Origin: Parachlamydiales bacterium
GTDB taxonomy: Bacteria > Chlamydiota > Chlamydiia > Chlamydiales > Parachlamydiaceae
DNA length: 32,975 nt
Direction: 5' to 3'
NCBI GenBank assembly: GCA_020051235.1
Contig: JAGVJG010000128.1
Coordinates: 1-32,975 of the forward strand
Under the pieces are notes generated by a model. That model was not told the origin of the DNA, did no database searches, and saw only the letters and a list, made by a program, of their open reading frames with translations. How positions within the stretch are numbered: position 1 is the stretch's first letter; every line of letters begins with the position of its first letter. Below are positions 22,787 through 31,231 of the stretch, piece after piece. The translations under genes were made by a program, and so were the position numbers.

Positions 22787-23845
22787 ATGAATAGCTTTTC
22801 ACCTGTTCTTCCATCAGACTGGAAACCACATTCAAAAATCATTTCCGCCATTATGGGAAATGTTCCTTCTTTTGGGCAACTTAATAAAAAAGATTTTAGG
22901 GCATTATTTTTTGAGCCCGATGATGAATATTTAAACGAAGCTAAAGTCGATGTTCAATCTATTTTTGATTTGATCGAAGCAAGGGCTGTAGAAGACAGCA
23001 GTAGTTTTCATATAATCACCGAGTTATTCGTCATTAGAATGTTGGCCCTTCTTCCCTTTCTGCAACCCCATGGATTAAAAGTTCGTTTTCCTATAATGCT
23101 TGAAGGTAAAAGAGTTTTTGCTACTTACACCTTTGATAAAAAAATTCCTCTAAGTTCTTTTAATCCGATAGATCCGCTAGTTGCTTATGGATTAAAACCT
23201 GAAGATAAAAAACATCCTCCCATTCTTTTGTTTAAAGGGACAACTTATCCTGCAGATATAGGGAGTTTAAGATCGATTCTTGCAGATATGGCGCCTTTTC
23301 AATCCGTTGGAGGTAGAAATATCTCAATGAAGCCGGCCGCTCTTGTAGATTGGTTAGAGAGTAATCCGGGTTCCATTGTAGCAGGAATTAGTTTGGGCGG
23401 GGGGTTAGCTCAACATACCGGAAGAATTTTTCCTCATAAAGTTAGTAAAGTTTACGCAATTGCGGCACCAAGACTCATGTTTTATGAGTCGATGCCAAGT
23501 AAATATCCTACTTCTGTACGCGTAGAAACAGAAGGAGACGTCGTTTCCCTGACCGGTACAGACGTTCCTCCAGGGACTACTACTTATCGATTCACCTTGA
23601 ATAAAGATCTTAATGCCTTTGTAACACATCTTGTAGCTCCTGAAGTTCAATATTCAAAAGTGGAGATCATAGAAAACGCAGAGAAAGAAAAGCTTTCATT
23701 TAAAGCCAAGGCTCTGACTTGTTTACATCAGGTTGTAGGGCCTTTTCTATGGATTTTGATACTCGTTTTGGCTGCCCTTTACATTATATACAAGGGAATT
23801 GCTTATGTTCCCAAAACTATATATAAAAGCGTTTCCTGTTTATAA
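22787..23845 (+). CDS. Lipase-like alpha/beta hydrolase with C-terminal membrane anchor
   Basis: 352 residues, no signal peptide. The nucleophile elbow is GISLGGG with S202; D251 (ETEGDVV) and H281 (VTHLV) are at suitable distances to complete a triad. ILLFKGTTYP near 150-160 resembles the oxyanion strand of class-3 lipases. Residues about 318-340 (FLWILILVLAALYIIYKGI) form one membrane helix near the C-terminus, so the enzyme would be tail-anchored. It lies 54 bases upstream of the large unknown gene at 23900, in the same direction. Probable lipase or esterase, possibly an effector acting on host or inclusion membranes (inference). Confidence 0.65.
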   Translation: MNSFSPVLPSDWKPHSKIISAIMGNVPSFGQLNKKDFRALFFEPDDEYLNEAKVDVQSIFDLIEARAVEDSSSFHIITELFVIRMLALLPFLQPHGLKVRFPIMLEGKRVFATYTFDKKIPLSSFNPIDPLVAYGLKPEDKKHPPILLFKGTTYPADIGSLRSILADMAPFQSVGGRNISMKPAALVDWLESNPGSIVAGISLGGGLAQHTGRIFPHKVSKVYAIAAPRLMFYESMPSKYPTSVRVETEGDVVSLTGTDVPPGTTTYRFTLNKDLNAFVTHLVAPEVQYSKVEIIENAEKEKLSFKAKALTCLHQVVGPFLWILILVLAALYIIYKGIAYVPKTIYKSVSCL

Positions 23846-23899
23846 TTTCTTAACAATTTCTTTCCAGGACCTTAACTTAAATATATTATTATTATATGT

Positions 23900-26416
23900 A
23901 TGATTCATCCAGCCATTCAAGCAGCAGAAATCAGGGCATTTGCGAACTTTTCAAATGAAAAAAAGCCTGCCGCTTTCAAGTTTAATATTAAGCAGACGGC
24001 AAGTAGCTGGACCAACAATATATTTGTTATTGGAACTAAAAATCTTGATTTAGTTTGGATTAGCTTAAAGTTCCTAGTGGTGAAATCGGTTGTTCGACTC
24101 GCGCTTAAAATTTCTGAGTTTGTAAGACGAGTTTTTAACTGCACAAAACGGTCGGACAAGCATAAGTTAGTTAATACCCATTATCCGCAAGAGTTATCAA
24201 AACAAGCATGGACGCTAAATAACGCCTTACTCTCTGAAGTTGATAATATTGCGCGTCCTGAAACAAAAGAAATGATTCGATTCTTGCGAACAAACTATAT
24301 GGTGAAAGCGGCGCCTCAAAAATTCGATTTTTTAAATTGGATTGTTCCCGATTTAGATGATAAGTTTCAAATAGCTGAGACCAATTTAGATGGCGATTAT
24401 TTTAGATCGAGCAATCCCTATTATAAAACAAACGCATTAGTTCGCCCTAATGATCCTGTAATTTTAACAGATACGAAAGACTTTGCTCATTTTATACCTC
24501 TTTTCTTCACTCATTTAGATCAATCAAATCGCAAAGATTGGGCATCCATTATATGTAAGGAGCTTTATAAGGAACTTGAGGAAGCCGAGGATAAAAGAGC
24601 CGCACTCAACAATTTTAAAACTCAGTTTTGCTTCGATCTAACCGAATATTTATCTGGGCATATCTATAAAAAGGCTGCTAAACAGTTTGAGCCTGAATTT
24701 GAAAAGCTTAAAGGTGAAATTGATGAAATCATTGATTTGATCTCAGAAGATCTAGCCGAAGGATTCCCAGAGTTAAACTCATCTGAAATAAAGGTGGCTT
24801 TAAGATCGCAGTCATTAGCCATTTGTCGTTTTGATGGAGATTTAACAGGGGTAAAAATCCTTAAAATCTTTTCTCGCCAATTATCTAATCATGCAATTTA
24901 TGATTTGTTCAAGTTTACAGGTTTAAAAATAGGAATTATTAACTATCGTCGCACATCTCCTGAAAATTTTGGAGCAAATGTTCATTCAGAGTATTCTGTT
25001 AAAAAAGGGGCTTTAGATTCAGTTTACTTTCCCTATCCCATTGATTTTACCAATAGTGATTTATTCAGCCGGTTGCAATCTAAATGGATGACTTATGATG
25101 AAGAAAAGCCCTATATTCATATATTAGGTTTTACAACCCTTTGTTTATTGAAGGGGCTTATGCTTGACACTCCCTCGGACAAATGGGCGCATGCCATGGC
25201 TCATGACGATACCCGAGCCTTGCTCCAATTAACCCTATTCAAAATCCATCAAGCCCTTGCGAATGCTGAGCTAAATGATGATTTTCATAAATTTGCAACA
25301 GAAATAGAACTCCTACATTGTGAAATCACCGTCCTATTTGAGCTCTTAAAGCCCTATGACGACCGTTCATTTTCAGAACTAGCTAAAGAGAAATGGGAAG
25401 GCGTACCTGGACCGTTGAAGCCGCATGTTAAAGCAGGTTTAGGAAAAACCTCCATGAACGTAGCGGCCTCGGTTTTAAGTGCTATTCGTAAGGAAGGAAG
25501 CTTAAGTGTTGCTTATCAGCAAAGCGTCTACTATGAACAGCCCCAAATGTTTGGAAGCCAAAAAGAGCTTGAGGTAGTGCTTAAGGATGAAAAGACTGAA
25601 AAAGTAGATGTGTTATTTTGTATGTTCCATCCGAATGTCGATATTGAACCTGAAAGAATGCATTATAAAGTCGAAGATGTTTCTAGTAATATTCGTAGAG
25701 TTCTGGCTGCCAAGCCCAAAACAGAGCATTTAACCGTCGCTTTAGATGTAACTTTCAATACACAAAATTGTGAACAAGTCCAAGCGTTGCTAGCGGAATA
25801 TCAAGATGAAATACTTTCCGGTAAACTGAACTTCCTGATTTATAGAAGCGGCCAAAAATATGATTTATTAGGGATGGATAACTATTACGGCTCCCCTTAC
25901 TTTCTAGTTAATAATGGCGCTTCGTATTGGAAAAAAATCAATGATATTTCCAATGATTCTGCAATTAAAACCGATCGATTGACTCATAACTGGTTTTACC
26001 TGTCGACTAAATACGCCTTGAAGGGGATTGAGCTTTATAAACGAGAAGTCTTTAAAAATGCTCATAAAATGTTGCAGTTAATCCCTTCCGAATTAATTCC
26101 AAAGAATGAAGGCGTTGCTCAGTTTGCACGGGTGAGCACGGTTGATCCAGACGTCAATTTAAGTTTTGTCGATATCAAAATACTAGGAAAGATGCATAAC
26201 GCACGCTCTTGGGCGCATGTATTAAATATGTATAAAATCTTTTCTGAAAACGGCTTGATAACTCACCGCCGTGCGAGTATCGGATTCTTTTACGCCAATT
26301 TTAATATTATTCCTGACCATCCCGGAAGTACAACCTTCCGAATCAATCCGGGTTTAAATCCAGCCGATGTTCCCGTTATCGGTAAATTTTTTGAATCTCT
26401 CAGCGATAGCGCATAA
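23900..26416 (+). CDS. Large protein of unknown function with a possible PLP-enzyme-like C-terminal core
   Basis: 838 residues, no signal peptide; a moderately hydrophobic helix at about 50-68 (LVWISLKFLVVKSVVRLAL). I do not recognise the family. The N-terminal half is mostly helical with many charged residues. From about 530 to 700 the order of elements resembles fold-type I PLP enzymes: a helix after GLGKTSMN, LFCMFHPNVD, ALDVTFN with D616, then YRSGQKYD with K653. The Asp-to-Lys distance of 37 is close to that of aspartate aminotransferases, where these residues bind PLP. This is a weak structural guess. It ends 44 bases before tRNA-Ser(TGA). Size and lack of housekeeping features would also fit a secreted effector. 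Confidence 0.55.
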   Translation: MIHPAIQAAEIRAFANFSNEKKPAAFKFNIKQTASSWTNNIFVIGTKNLDLVWISLKFLVVKSVVRLALKISEFVRRVFNCTKRSDKHKLVNTHYPQELSKQAWTLNNALLSEVDNIARPETKEMIRFLRTNYMVKAAPQKFDFLNWIVPDLDDKFQIAETNLDGDYFRSSNPYYKTNALVRPNDPVILTDTKDFAHFIPLFFTHLDQSNRKDWASIICKELYKELEEAEDKRAALNNFKTQFCFDLTEYLSGHIYKKAAKQFEPEFEKLKGEIDEIIDLISEDLAEGFPELNSSEIKVALRSQSLAICRFDGDLTGVKILKIFSRQLSNHAIYDLFKFTGLKIGIINYRRTSPENFGANVHSEYSVKKGALDSVYFPYPIDFTNSDLFSRLQSKWMTYDEEKPYIHILGFTTLCLLKGLMLDTPSDKWAHAMAHDDTRALLQLTLFKIHQALANAELNDDFHKFATEIELLHCEITVLFELLKPYDDRSFSELAKEKWEGVPGPLKPHVKAGLGKTSMNVAASVLSAIRKEGSLSVAYQQSVYYEQPQMFGSQKELEVVLKDEKTEKVDVLFCMFHPNVDIEPERMHYKVEDVSSNIRRVLAAKPKTEHLTVALDVTFNTQNCEQVQALLAEYQDEILSGKLNFLIYRSGQKYDLLGMDNYYGSPYFLVNNGASYWKKINDISNDSAIKTDRLTHNWFYLSTKYALKGIELYKREVFKNAHKMLQLIPSELIPKNEGVAQFARVSTVDPDVNLSFVDIKILGKMHNARSWAHVLNMYKIFSENGLITHRRASIGFFYANFNIIPDHPGSTTFRINPGLNPADVPVIGKFFESLSDSA

Positions 26417-26420
26417 ACCT

Positions 26421-26449
26421 TTGCACTTATAGCCTTTATCAGTTAGAAT
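26421..26449 (+). promoter_or_regulatory. Promoter of tRNA-Ser(TGA)
   Basis: TTGCAC (26421-26426) and TAGAAT (26444-26449) are separated by exactly 17 bases, and the tRNA begins 11 bases after the -10. A near-consensus sigma-70/sigma-66 type promoter, starting only four bases after the stop of the preceding gene. Confidence 0.8.
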
Positions 26450-26459
26450 ACCCCTTTCT

Positions 26460-26547
26460 GGAAGAGTGGCAGAGTGGCCGATTGCGTCTGTCTTGAAAAC
26501 AGAAGCCCTGCAAGGGGCCGTGGGTTCGAATCCTACCTCTTCCGCCA
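26460..26547 (+). tRNA. tRNA-Ser(TGA)
   Basis: 88 bases including an encoded CCA (26545-26547). Class II tRNA with long variable arm (CCCTGCAAGGGG). Anticodon stem TCTGT/ACAGA and loop CTTGAAA, anticodon TGA, reading UCA and other UCN codons. The T-loop is GTTCGAATC. The first 32 bases are identical to those of tRNA-Ser(CGA) at 22037-22123, which lies on the opposite strand. Confidence 0.95.
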
Positions 26548-26550
26548 TTT

Positions 26551-28599
26551 TTACAAATAATCTCGATCAATCTTATCTTCAAATATCCGCTCAATAACGA
26601 AATCATCATTTTCATAAATTTGCATATCGCCCTTTATATTGAATTCATCCTCGGTTGCTGACATTTCAAATTTCGATTCTATTCTTACCTTTAGATCGTT
26701 CTTCTCCATCTCGTAGGATTGTGTAAGCTTGTAATTAGCTGATAAGGGATCATCCTTTTGAATAAAAAGATCACGTTTTAGGTTATGAGAAAGAGAGGTT
26801 CCCGTTTCATCAAAACGATAAACACCTTCTCCAAAAAGTCCTCCCTTTCCGTCAGTGATGTAGGAGGCCGTTCCTTTTAGTAAATCAAAGTTCGCCGTCC
26901 TATTAAATTCACCCGCTTTTAGTAGAGTTATAGGAGCATGAATGCCGCATTCGGGGTTTTCAAAATGAACAAAACTATCTTCTAAGCGAGCATTTCGTTT
27001 TGGTAGTGACAAATAGCTTTTTTCAGTTTGAATACAGAGCGTGGCAGGTGAGGGTGAAGGCCAAATTAAAGGCCAATAACAGGTAGATATCGCAATTCGT
27101 AAGCGATGACCTGCCTGCACTACATATCCACAATCGTTTAGCTTTATTTGGATTTCATAATTTTGACCTTCAACTAACGGCTCGGGATATTCATGACTAT
27201 TACGATGAGTTAAGTTTAATATTTGATAGGAAATGCGCCTTGAAGATCCATCAGGGGATACATCACATAGTCTAGCACATAACAAGGCAACTGGTTTATC
27301 AGAAGAAACGTTCAAGTTAATTTGAGGAGCTCCAAGAATTGTCAGGGGAGTGGTTAATGGGAGGCTATCAAAAACAAGTGAACAGCCATCATCAAAACGT
27401 TGATCTAGGGGCATTTCTCCCGGGACTCCACATCCCATCCATTCTCCTACACAAAACCCTGTCCATTGAGGAGATAAAATTGAAAATGATTGATTGGATT
27501 GTTGTTCTTTACAAAGACTCTGATTTCCAAAATACCACTTATCCAGATGAATATTATCAGAAGGCCAAGCGTTTTCCGCAATCCAGCGACCGGGAACAGG
27601 ATCTCGCCAACCGGAAGGAGGCGACCATTCTTCAACATAGGCTCGTAAAAGGGGTTCTTGGGTAATCGAATTATTCTCTCCTTTTAACCAGTGATTCCAC
27701 CAACGAAGTGTTTCTTGCAAAAAACCAATCGCAGGACCCGGTGTGCCGTCATGTGGATAGACATGAGCCCAAGGGCCAATAATTCCTATACGGGGTACCG
27801 TTAAATTTTCGAGCATACGAGGAATGCTATTCGTGTAGGCATCTGCCCATCCACCAATGGCCATGACGGGGCACTGGATCGCTTTCCAGTTTTCGCAAAT
27901 CGAGCCTTGTTTCCAATACTCATCACGTCTTTGATGTCGCATCCAAACGGCGGGCAAAAATGGCATATTTTGGATGCGATTTAACCACTCCTCTCTCCAG
28001 TCAGGTCGTAAATCGGGGTCAGGGGGACGAGCTTGATACGTCATCATAATGGCGCCCCACCATAAATTATCGTTAAGCAGGCATCCTCCCATATAATGAA
28101 TATCATCTGAATAACGATCATCTGTTGAGCAAACGGTTACGATCGCTTTTAAAGCTTCAGGACGTAAGGCTGCAATTTGCAAGGCATTAAATCCGCCCCA
28201 TGATTTGCCAATCATTCCTACAGAGCCTGTACACCAAGGTTGTTTAGCTATCCACTCAATGACTTTTAATCCATCTGACTGTTCAATTTCCAAATATTCG
28301 TCATCTAAATATCCATCTGATTCTCCGCTGCCTCTTAAATCGACCCGCAATACCGCGTAGCCATGCTGTGCATACCATGATGCAATAGGTTCATCCCTTC
28401 TACGTGTGCCATCTCTTTTTCTATAGGGTATATATTCAAGTAGGGCCGGAACGGGATGATGGATACTGTCTTTTGGAAGCCACATACGAGTGGCAAGCTT
28501 CGTTCCATCTGAAAGGGGAATATAGAAATGTTCTATGACTTGAATATCTTGAGCATTTAAATACATTGATGCGAGAAAGACGAACAAAAGCTGATACAT
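26551..28599 (-). CDS. Exported CocE/NonD-type serine hydrolase (S15 X-Pro peptidase family)
   Basis: 682 residues. Signal peptide MYQLLFVFLASMYLNA. The alpha/beta hydrolase domain has VDLRGSGESDG (85-96), the nucleophile S133 in GKSWGG, D253 in GGWADAYT and H279 in GPWAHVYPH, the usual triad of CocE/X-prolyl dipeptidyl peptidases. A jelly-roll-like domain follows to about 545 (GHRLRIAIST), then an extra C-terminal beta-rich stretch of about 120 residues. Cleaves ester or amide bonds; the substrate cannot be told. SD GAGGAA 9-10 bases before the ATG. The stop lies three bases past the end of the convergent tRNA-Ser. Confidence 0.88.
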   Translation of the reverse strand: MYQLLFVFLASMYLNAQDIQVIEHFYIPLSDGTKLATRMWLPKDSIHHPVPALLEYIPYRKRDGTRRRDEPIASWYAQHGYAVLRVDLRGSGESDGYLDDEYLEIEQSDGLKVIEWIAKQPWCTGSVGMIGKSWGGFNALQIAALRPEALKAIVTVCSTDDRYSDDIHYMGGCLLNDNLWWGAIMMTYQARPPDPDLRPDWREEWLNRIQNMPFLPAVWMRHQRRDEYWKQGSICENWKAIQCPVMAIGGWADAYTNSIPRMLENLTVPRIGIIGPWAHVYPHDGTPGPAIGFLQETLRWWNHWLKGENNSITQEPLLRAYVEEWSPPSGWRDPVPGRWIAENAWPSDNIHLDKWYFGNQSLCKEQQSNQSFSILSPQWTGFCVGEWMGCGVPGEMPLDQRFDDGCSLVFDSLPLTTPLTILGAPQINLNVSSDKPVALLCARLCDVSPDGSSRRISYQILNLTHRNSHEYPEPLVEGQNYEIQIKLNDCGYVVQAGHRLRIAISTCYWPLIWPSPSPATLCIQTEKSYLSLPKRNARLEDSFVHFENPECGIHAPITLLKAGEFNRTANFDLLKGTASYITDGKGGLFGEGVYRFDETGTSLSHNLKRDLFIQKDDPLSANYKLTQSYEMEKNDLKVRIESKFEMSATEDEFNIKGDMQIYENDDFVIERIFEDKIDRDYL

Positions 28600-28675
28600 A
28601 TCTATACGTTCCTCATCTCATTTCGATAAATTTTTTTAATGAATATAAATTGACTGTTCATTAATTTAATTTTCT

Positions 28676-29421
28676 ATGAAAAATTTTTTATTGGCATTCT
28701 GCCTTGTTTTAGGAATTGAAGCGACTCCAAGCTCTGTCTTTTGGACAGTGTGTACAACGGATGTAGTGGCCACAGGAAGTGGACACATCGATGAGGACAA
28801 CTATTTTTCCGTATTTAATAAACGAGGAAGAGGTCAATATTTTTCACCCGATACGGGGCTTGAATTAGGTTTGTACAGTTTCAGAGATTGGAGTTTAGAA
28901 GGAGGCTTTGATTATTTAGGAGGGCTGACGATCCATTATATTTTAATTTGGGTGTAGCAATCCCTGAAGATAAGTTATTTTGTGGGGCTCCTTCTTTCAA
29001 AGTGGGTTATTTCAATGCTGGAACTAGAACACATGGAGCATTTAGAACCAATCAAAATATTGTAGATGTAATATTTGGTAAATCACTTCCTGATTGGATT
29101 GGAGGAAAATTCTTTATTGCTGGATTTTCCGGAAGTCGGGCAATGGGTAAAAATCGACAAGGATTTATGGTTGCCTATCAAAAACCCTTTGCAAATGAAG
29201 TTTATTGTGATGGAAGAGAATTTTCACGTTGGATATTGGTTGCCGATTATGCATCGGGTAAGAACACTATCGGGGGCGGCGGTTTTGGGGTTTATTACTA
29301 CTTCACCCCAGACATTAGTATCTTAACCGGACCCGTCTGGTTTAATTCGGCAAAGATTAATGGACGATGGAAATGGTCTGTTCAAATCGATATCACTTTC
29401 CCTATATGCAATAAAAGTTAA
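28676..29421 (+). pseudogene. Frameshifted secreted beta-rich (outer-membrane-like) protein
   Basis: The first frame (28676-28957) starts with a signal peptide, MKNFLLAFCLVLGIEA, and runs into foreign-looking sequence and a stop after codon 83. The second frame becomes meaningful from 28925 (D-D-P-L-Y-F-N-L-G) and continues to 29421. Restoring one G in the GGG at 28922-28924 joins both into a 248-residue protein, LGG-A-DDPLYFN across the junction. The product has alternating aromatic/polar strands rich in Gly, Tyr and Phe (GFGVYYYFTPDISILTGPVWF, ending WKWSVQIDITF), typical of outer-membrane beta-barrels. Either a true mutation, a sequencing error or programmed slippage. Confidence 0.75.
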
Positions 29422-30128
29422 CATCTCGTCGTGTTTAATGCATGGGACAAGATGGGAAAACGCGCTTGAGGATTAAAGTCTTTAGAGATTTGAAATACGC
29501 TTAAAGCAATATGGAAGATATTAATTAAGACAAAGCATCCCACAACTAATTTAAAGAACGGATTTTTTGTGGAGTCATTTCTAAAGCTAACGTAGAGCAG
29601 CAATATATTAGATAACGCAATCGTTATGGGTATTACATTAACGCCCACTAATTGAGTGATCGTATTGGAGAAATTGATAGGATATGCTGTGAATTGGTTT
29701 TTCGCTTCAGTTGTGATAAAAATTGTATCATTAAACTTGGTGCATGCAAATTCAGCATTTTGAAGAGCTTTTACTATCGCCTTATTTGTTGTAGTCAGGC
29801 TTGCAGGTATTGTGAACTTTGCAATCGATGTTAATGCGCTTCCAAGGTTTCCTGCCACATTTAAAAAAAAGACGTTTTTTCTTTTTCTCGGAGAGCCTCT
29901 ATAGAAGGGATAGACTGTCGTTGAATCTAGTGGAATGTATCCATCCACCTTTCCTCTGACATAAATTAAGATCTCATGTCCGGATGATTCTAAAATGGGA
30001 AGTACGACCGCAACAACACCCCAAATTGTTCCATTTACATAAGTTTTAGATGCAAGCGATATGGCATATTTATTGTTTTCTGATACGGCTACCAAAAATG
30101 ATTGTGTACAAGCGATACAATTACTCAT
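29418..30128 (-). CDS. Four-TM protein of unknown function, Inc-like architecture
   Basis: 236 residues. Hydrophobic stretches at about 33-48, 85-105, 160-181 and 192-213. The last two form a tight hairpin, with a basic patch RKRK at 81-84 before the second. Layout and size recall the 20802-21530 protein, although direct similarity is weak. Its stop overlaps the stop of the convergent beta-rich gene. Divergent from the oxygenase gene. No enzymatic motif. An inclusion-membrane-type protein is a hypothesis. Confidence 0.55.
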   Translation of the reverse strand: MSNCIACTQSFLVAVSENNKYAISLASKTYVNGTIWGVVAVVLPILESSGHEILIYVRGKVDGYIPLDSTTVYPFYRGSPRKRKNVFFLNVAGNLGSALTSIAKFTIPASLTTTNKAIVKALQNAEFACTKFNDTIFITTEAKNQFTAYPINFSNTITQLVGVNVIPITIALSNILLLYVSFRNDSTKNPFFKLVVGCFVLINIFHIALSVFQISKDFNPQARFPILSHALNTTRC

Positions 30129-30217
30129 AGGCCCATAAATCTAATAATCTAGTTGATTTTTTGCACGCTTTGCCTTCAAATTGATAGCTTCTCAAATACT
30201 AAATGAGGAATTCAAGG

Positions 30218-31228
30218 ATGTTTACAAAGACGATAATTGCCTTTTGTGCACTGTTTTCAGCTGCATTCTGCTATGCTGAAGTAGAAAAGCTTGATCTTGA
30301 CATTTTCAACTATGAGGATGTGGTCAAGAATGATGAAGCTACAATTGTGAAAATGAGAAAATCACTTCTAGAAAAGGGTATTGCGGGAATTAGAGGTGTG
30401 CCGGGTTATAAAGAAGCCGCCGCAAAGTTTATTGAAACAGCAAAAGCCTTTTCGATGTTAGATGAAGCAACAAAAAACCAATATGCGCCTAATCGTCACG
30501 CGGGCGAATTTTTAGGATATGAAATTGGAGCCGAAAAGTTTAAAAGACCGGATGGTTCGTGGGTAGTGGACGATGCAAAAGCCTCCTATTACTTCTTTGT
30601 TCCGGATAAAGCAGAAAATGTTTGGCCAAAAGAAGTCGATCTTCAAAAAGATGCAAATGCGATCACTTCAATTATGTTCAGTGTTGGATGTGATTTCTTT
30701 AGAAAAGTTGACCTTGTGAAATCGGGATGTTATTTGCCGCTCGATAAATTTTATGGGGTTGCTAGAATGCTTCATTACCGTAAGCAGTCAGATGTTACGA
30801 TGAATAATCCTTATTGGTGTGGAGCTCACTTTGATCACGGTTTATTTACCGCGTTAATGCCTGCTTTTTACTTTGTAAATGGAGAACAAGTAAGTGAGCC
30901 TGAAGAAGCCGGTCTTTTTGTTAGAACGGGCGATAAAGAATTCTTAAAGGTAGATGCTAATGATCCTGACGTTATGTTGTTCCAAGTTGGTGAGTTTGGT
31001 CAATTGGCAACAAACGATGACATTAGAGCAACCGAACACAGAGTTCATAAAGCAAGAGGGGGTATTGAGCGTTATACCTTAGCCGTGTTCTTTGACCCGC
31101 CTATGGATACTGTAATTCACTCTAATAGTGTATTGGCAGAGGATTCGAGATATGGCGCAAAACCTGGCGAAGGCTGCTCTTTTATACAATGGCACCTTTC
31201 GTCCTTAAAACGATATTTAGTTGACTAA
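30218..31228 (+). CDS. Exported 2-oxoglutarate/Fe(II)-dependent oxygenase, isopenicillin N synthase-like
   Basis: 336 residues. Start at 30218 because AGGA lies eight bases before it; an in-frame ATG at 30203 has no ribosome site. The signal peptide MFTKTIIAFCALFSAAFCYA predicts export. The iron triad is H204-x-D206 (HFDHG) plus H274 (EHRVH), with R285-x-T287 (RYTLAVFFDPP) in the place that binds 2-oxoglutarate. These are the landmarks of the IPNS/gibberellin-oxidase family. The N-terminal DIOX_N-like region covers about 25-130. The reaction would be hydroxylation or desaturation of an unknown substrate. Export of this family is unusual, since 2-oxoglutarate and reductant are cytosolic in bacteria; delivery into the host is one explanation. 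Confidence 0.8.
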   Translation: MFTKTIIAFCALFSAAFCYAEVEKLDLDIFNYEDVVKNDEATIVKMRKSLLEKGIAGIRGVPGYKEAAAKFIETAKAFSMLDEATKNQYAPNRHAGEFLGYEIGAEKFKRPDGSWVVDDAKASYYFFVPDKAENVWPKEVDLQKDANAITSIMFSVGCDFFRKVDLVKSGCYLPLDKFYGVARMLHYRKQSDVTMNNPYWCGAHFDHGLFTALMPAFYFVNGEQVSEPEEAGLFVRTGDKEFLKVDANDPDVMLFQVGEFGQLATNDDIRATEHRVHKARGGIERYTLAVFFDPPMDTVIHSNSVLAEDSRYGAKPGEGCSFIQWHLSSLKRYLVD

Positions 31229-31231
31229 TTC

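Noticed and set aside
26354-26548. 64-codon minus frame across tRNA-Ser(TGA)
   Set aside because: Antisense translation of a tRNA, a common false gene.
27339-27665. 108-codon plus frame inside the CocE-like gene
   Set aside because: Antisense to the conserved jelly-roll and hydrolase region; no supporting signal.
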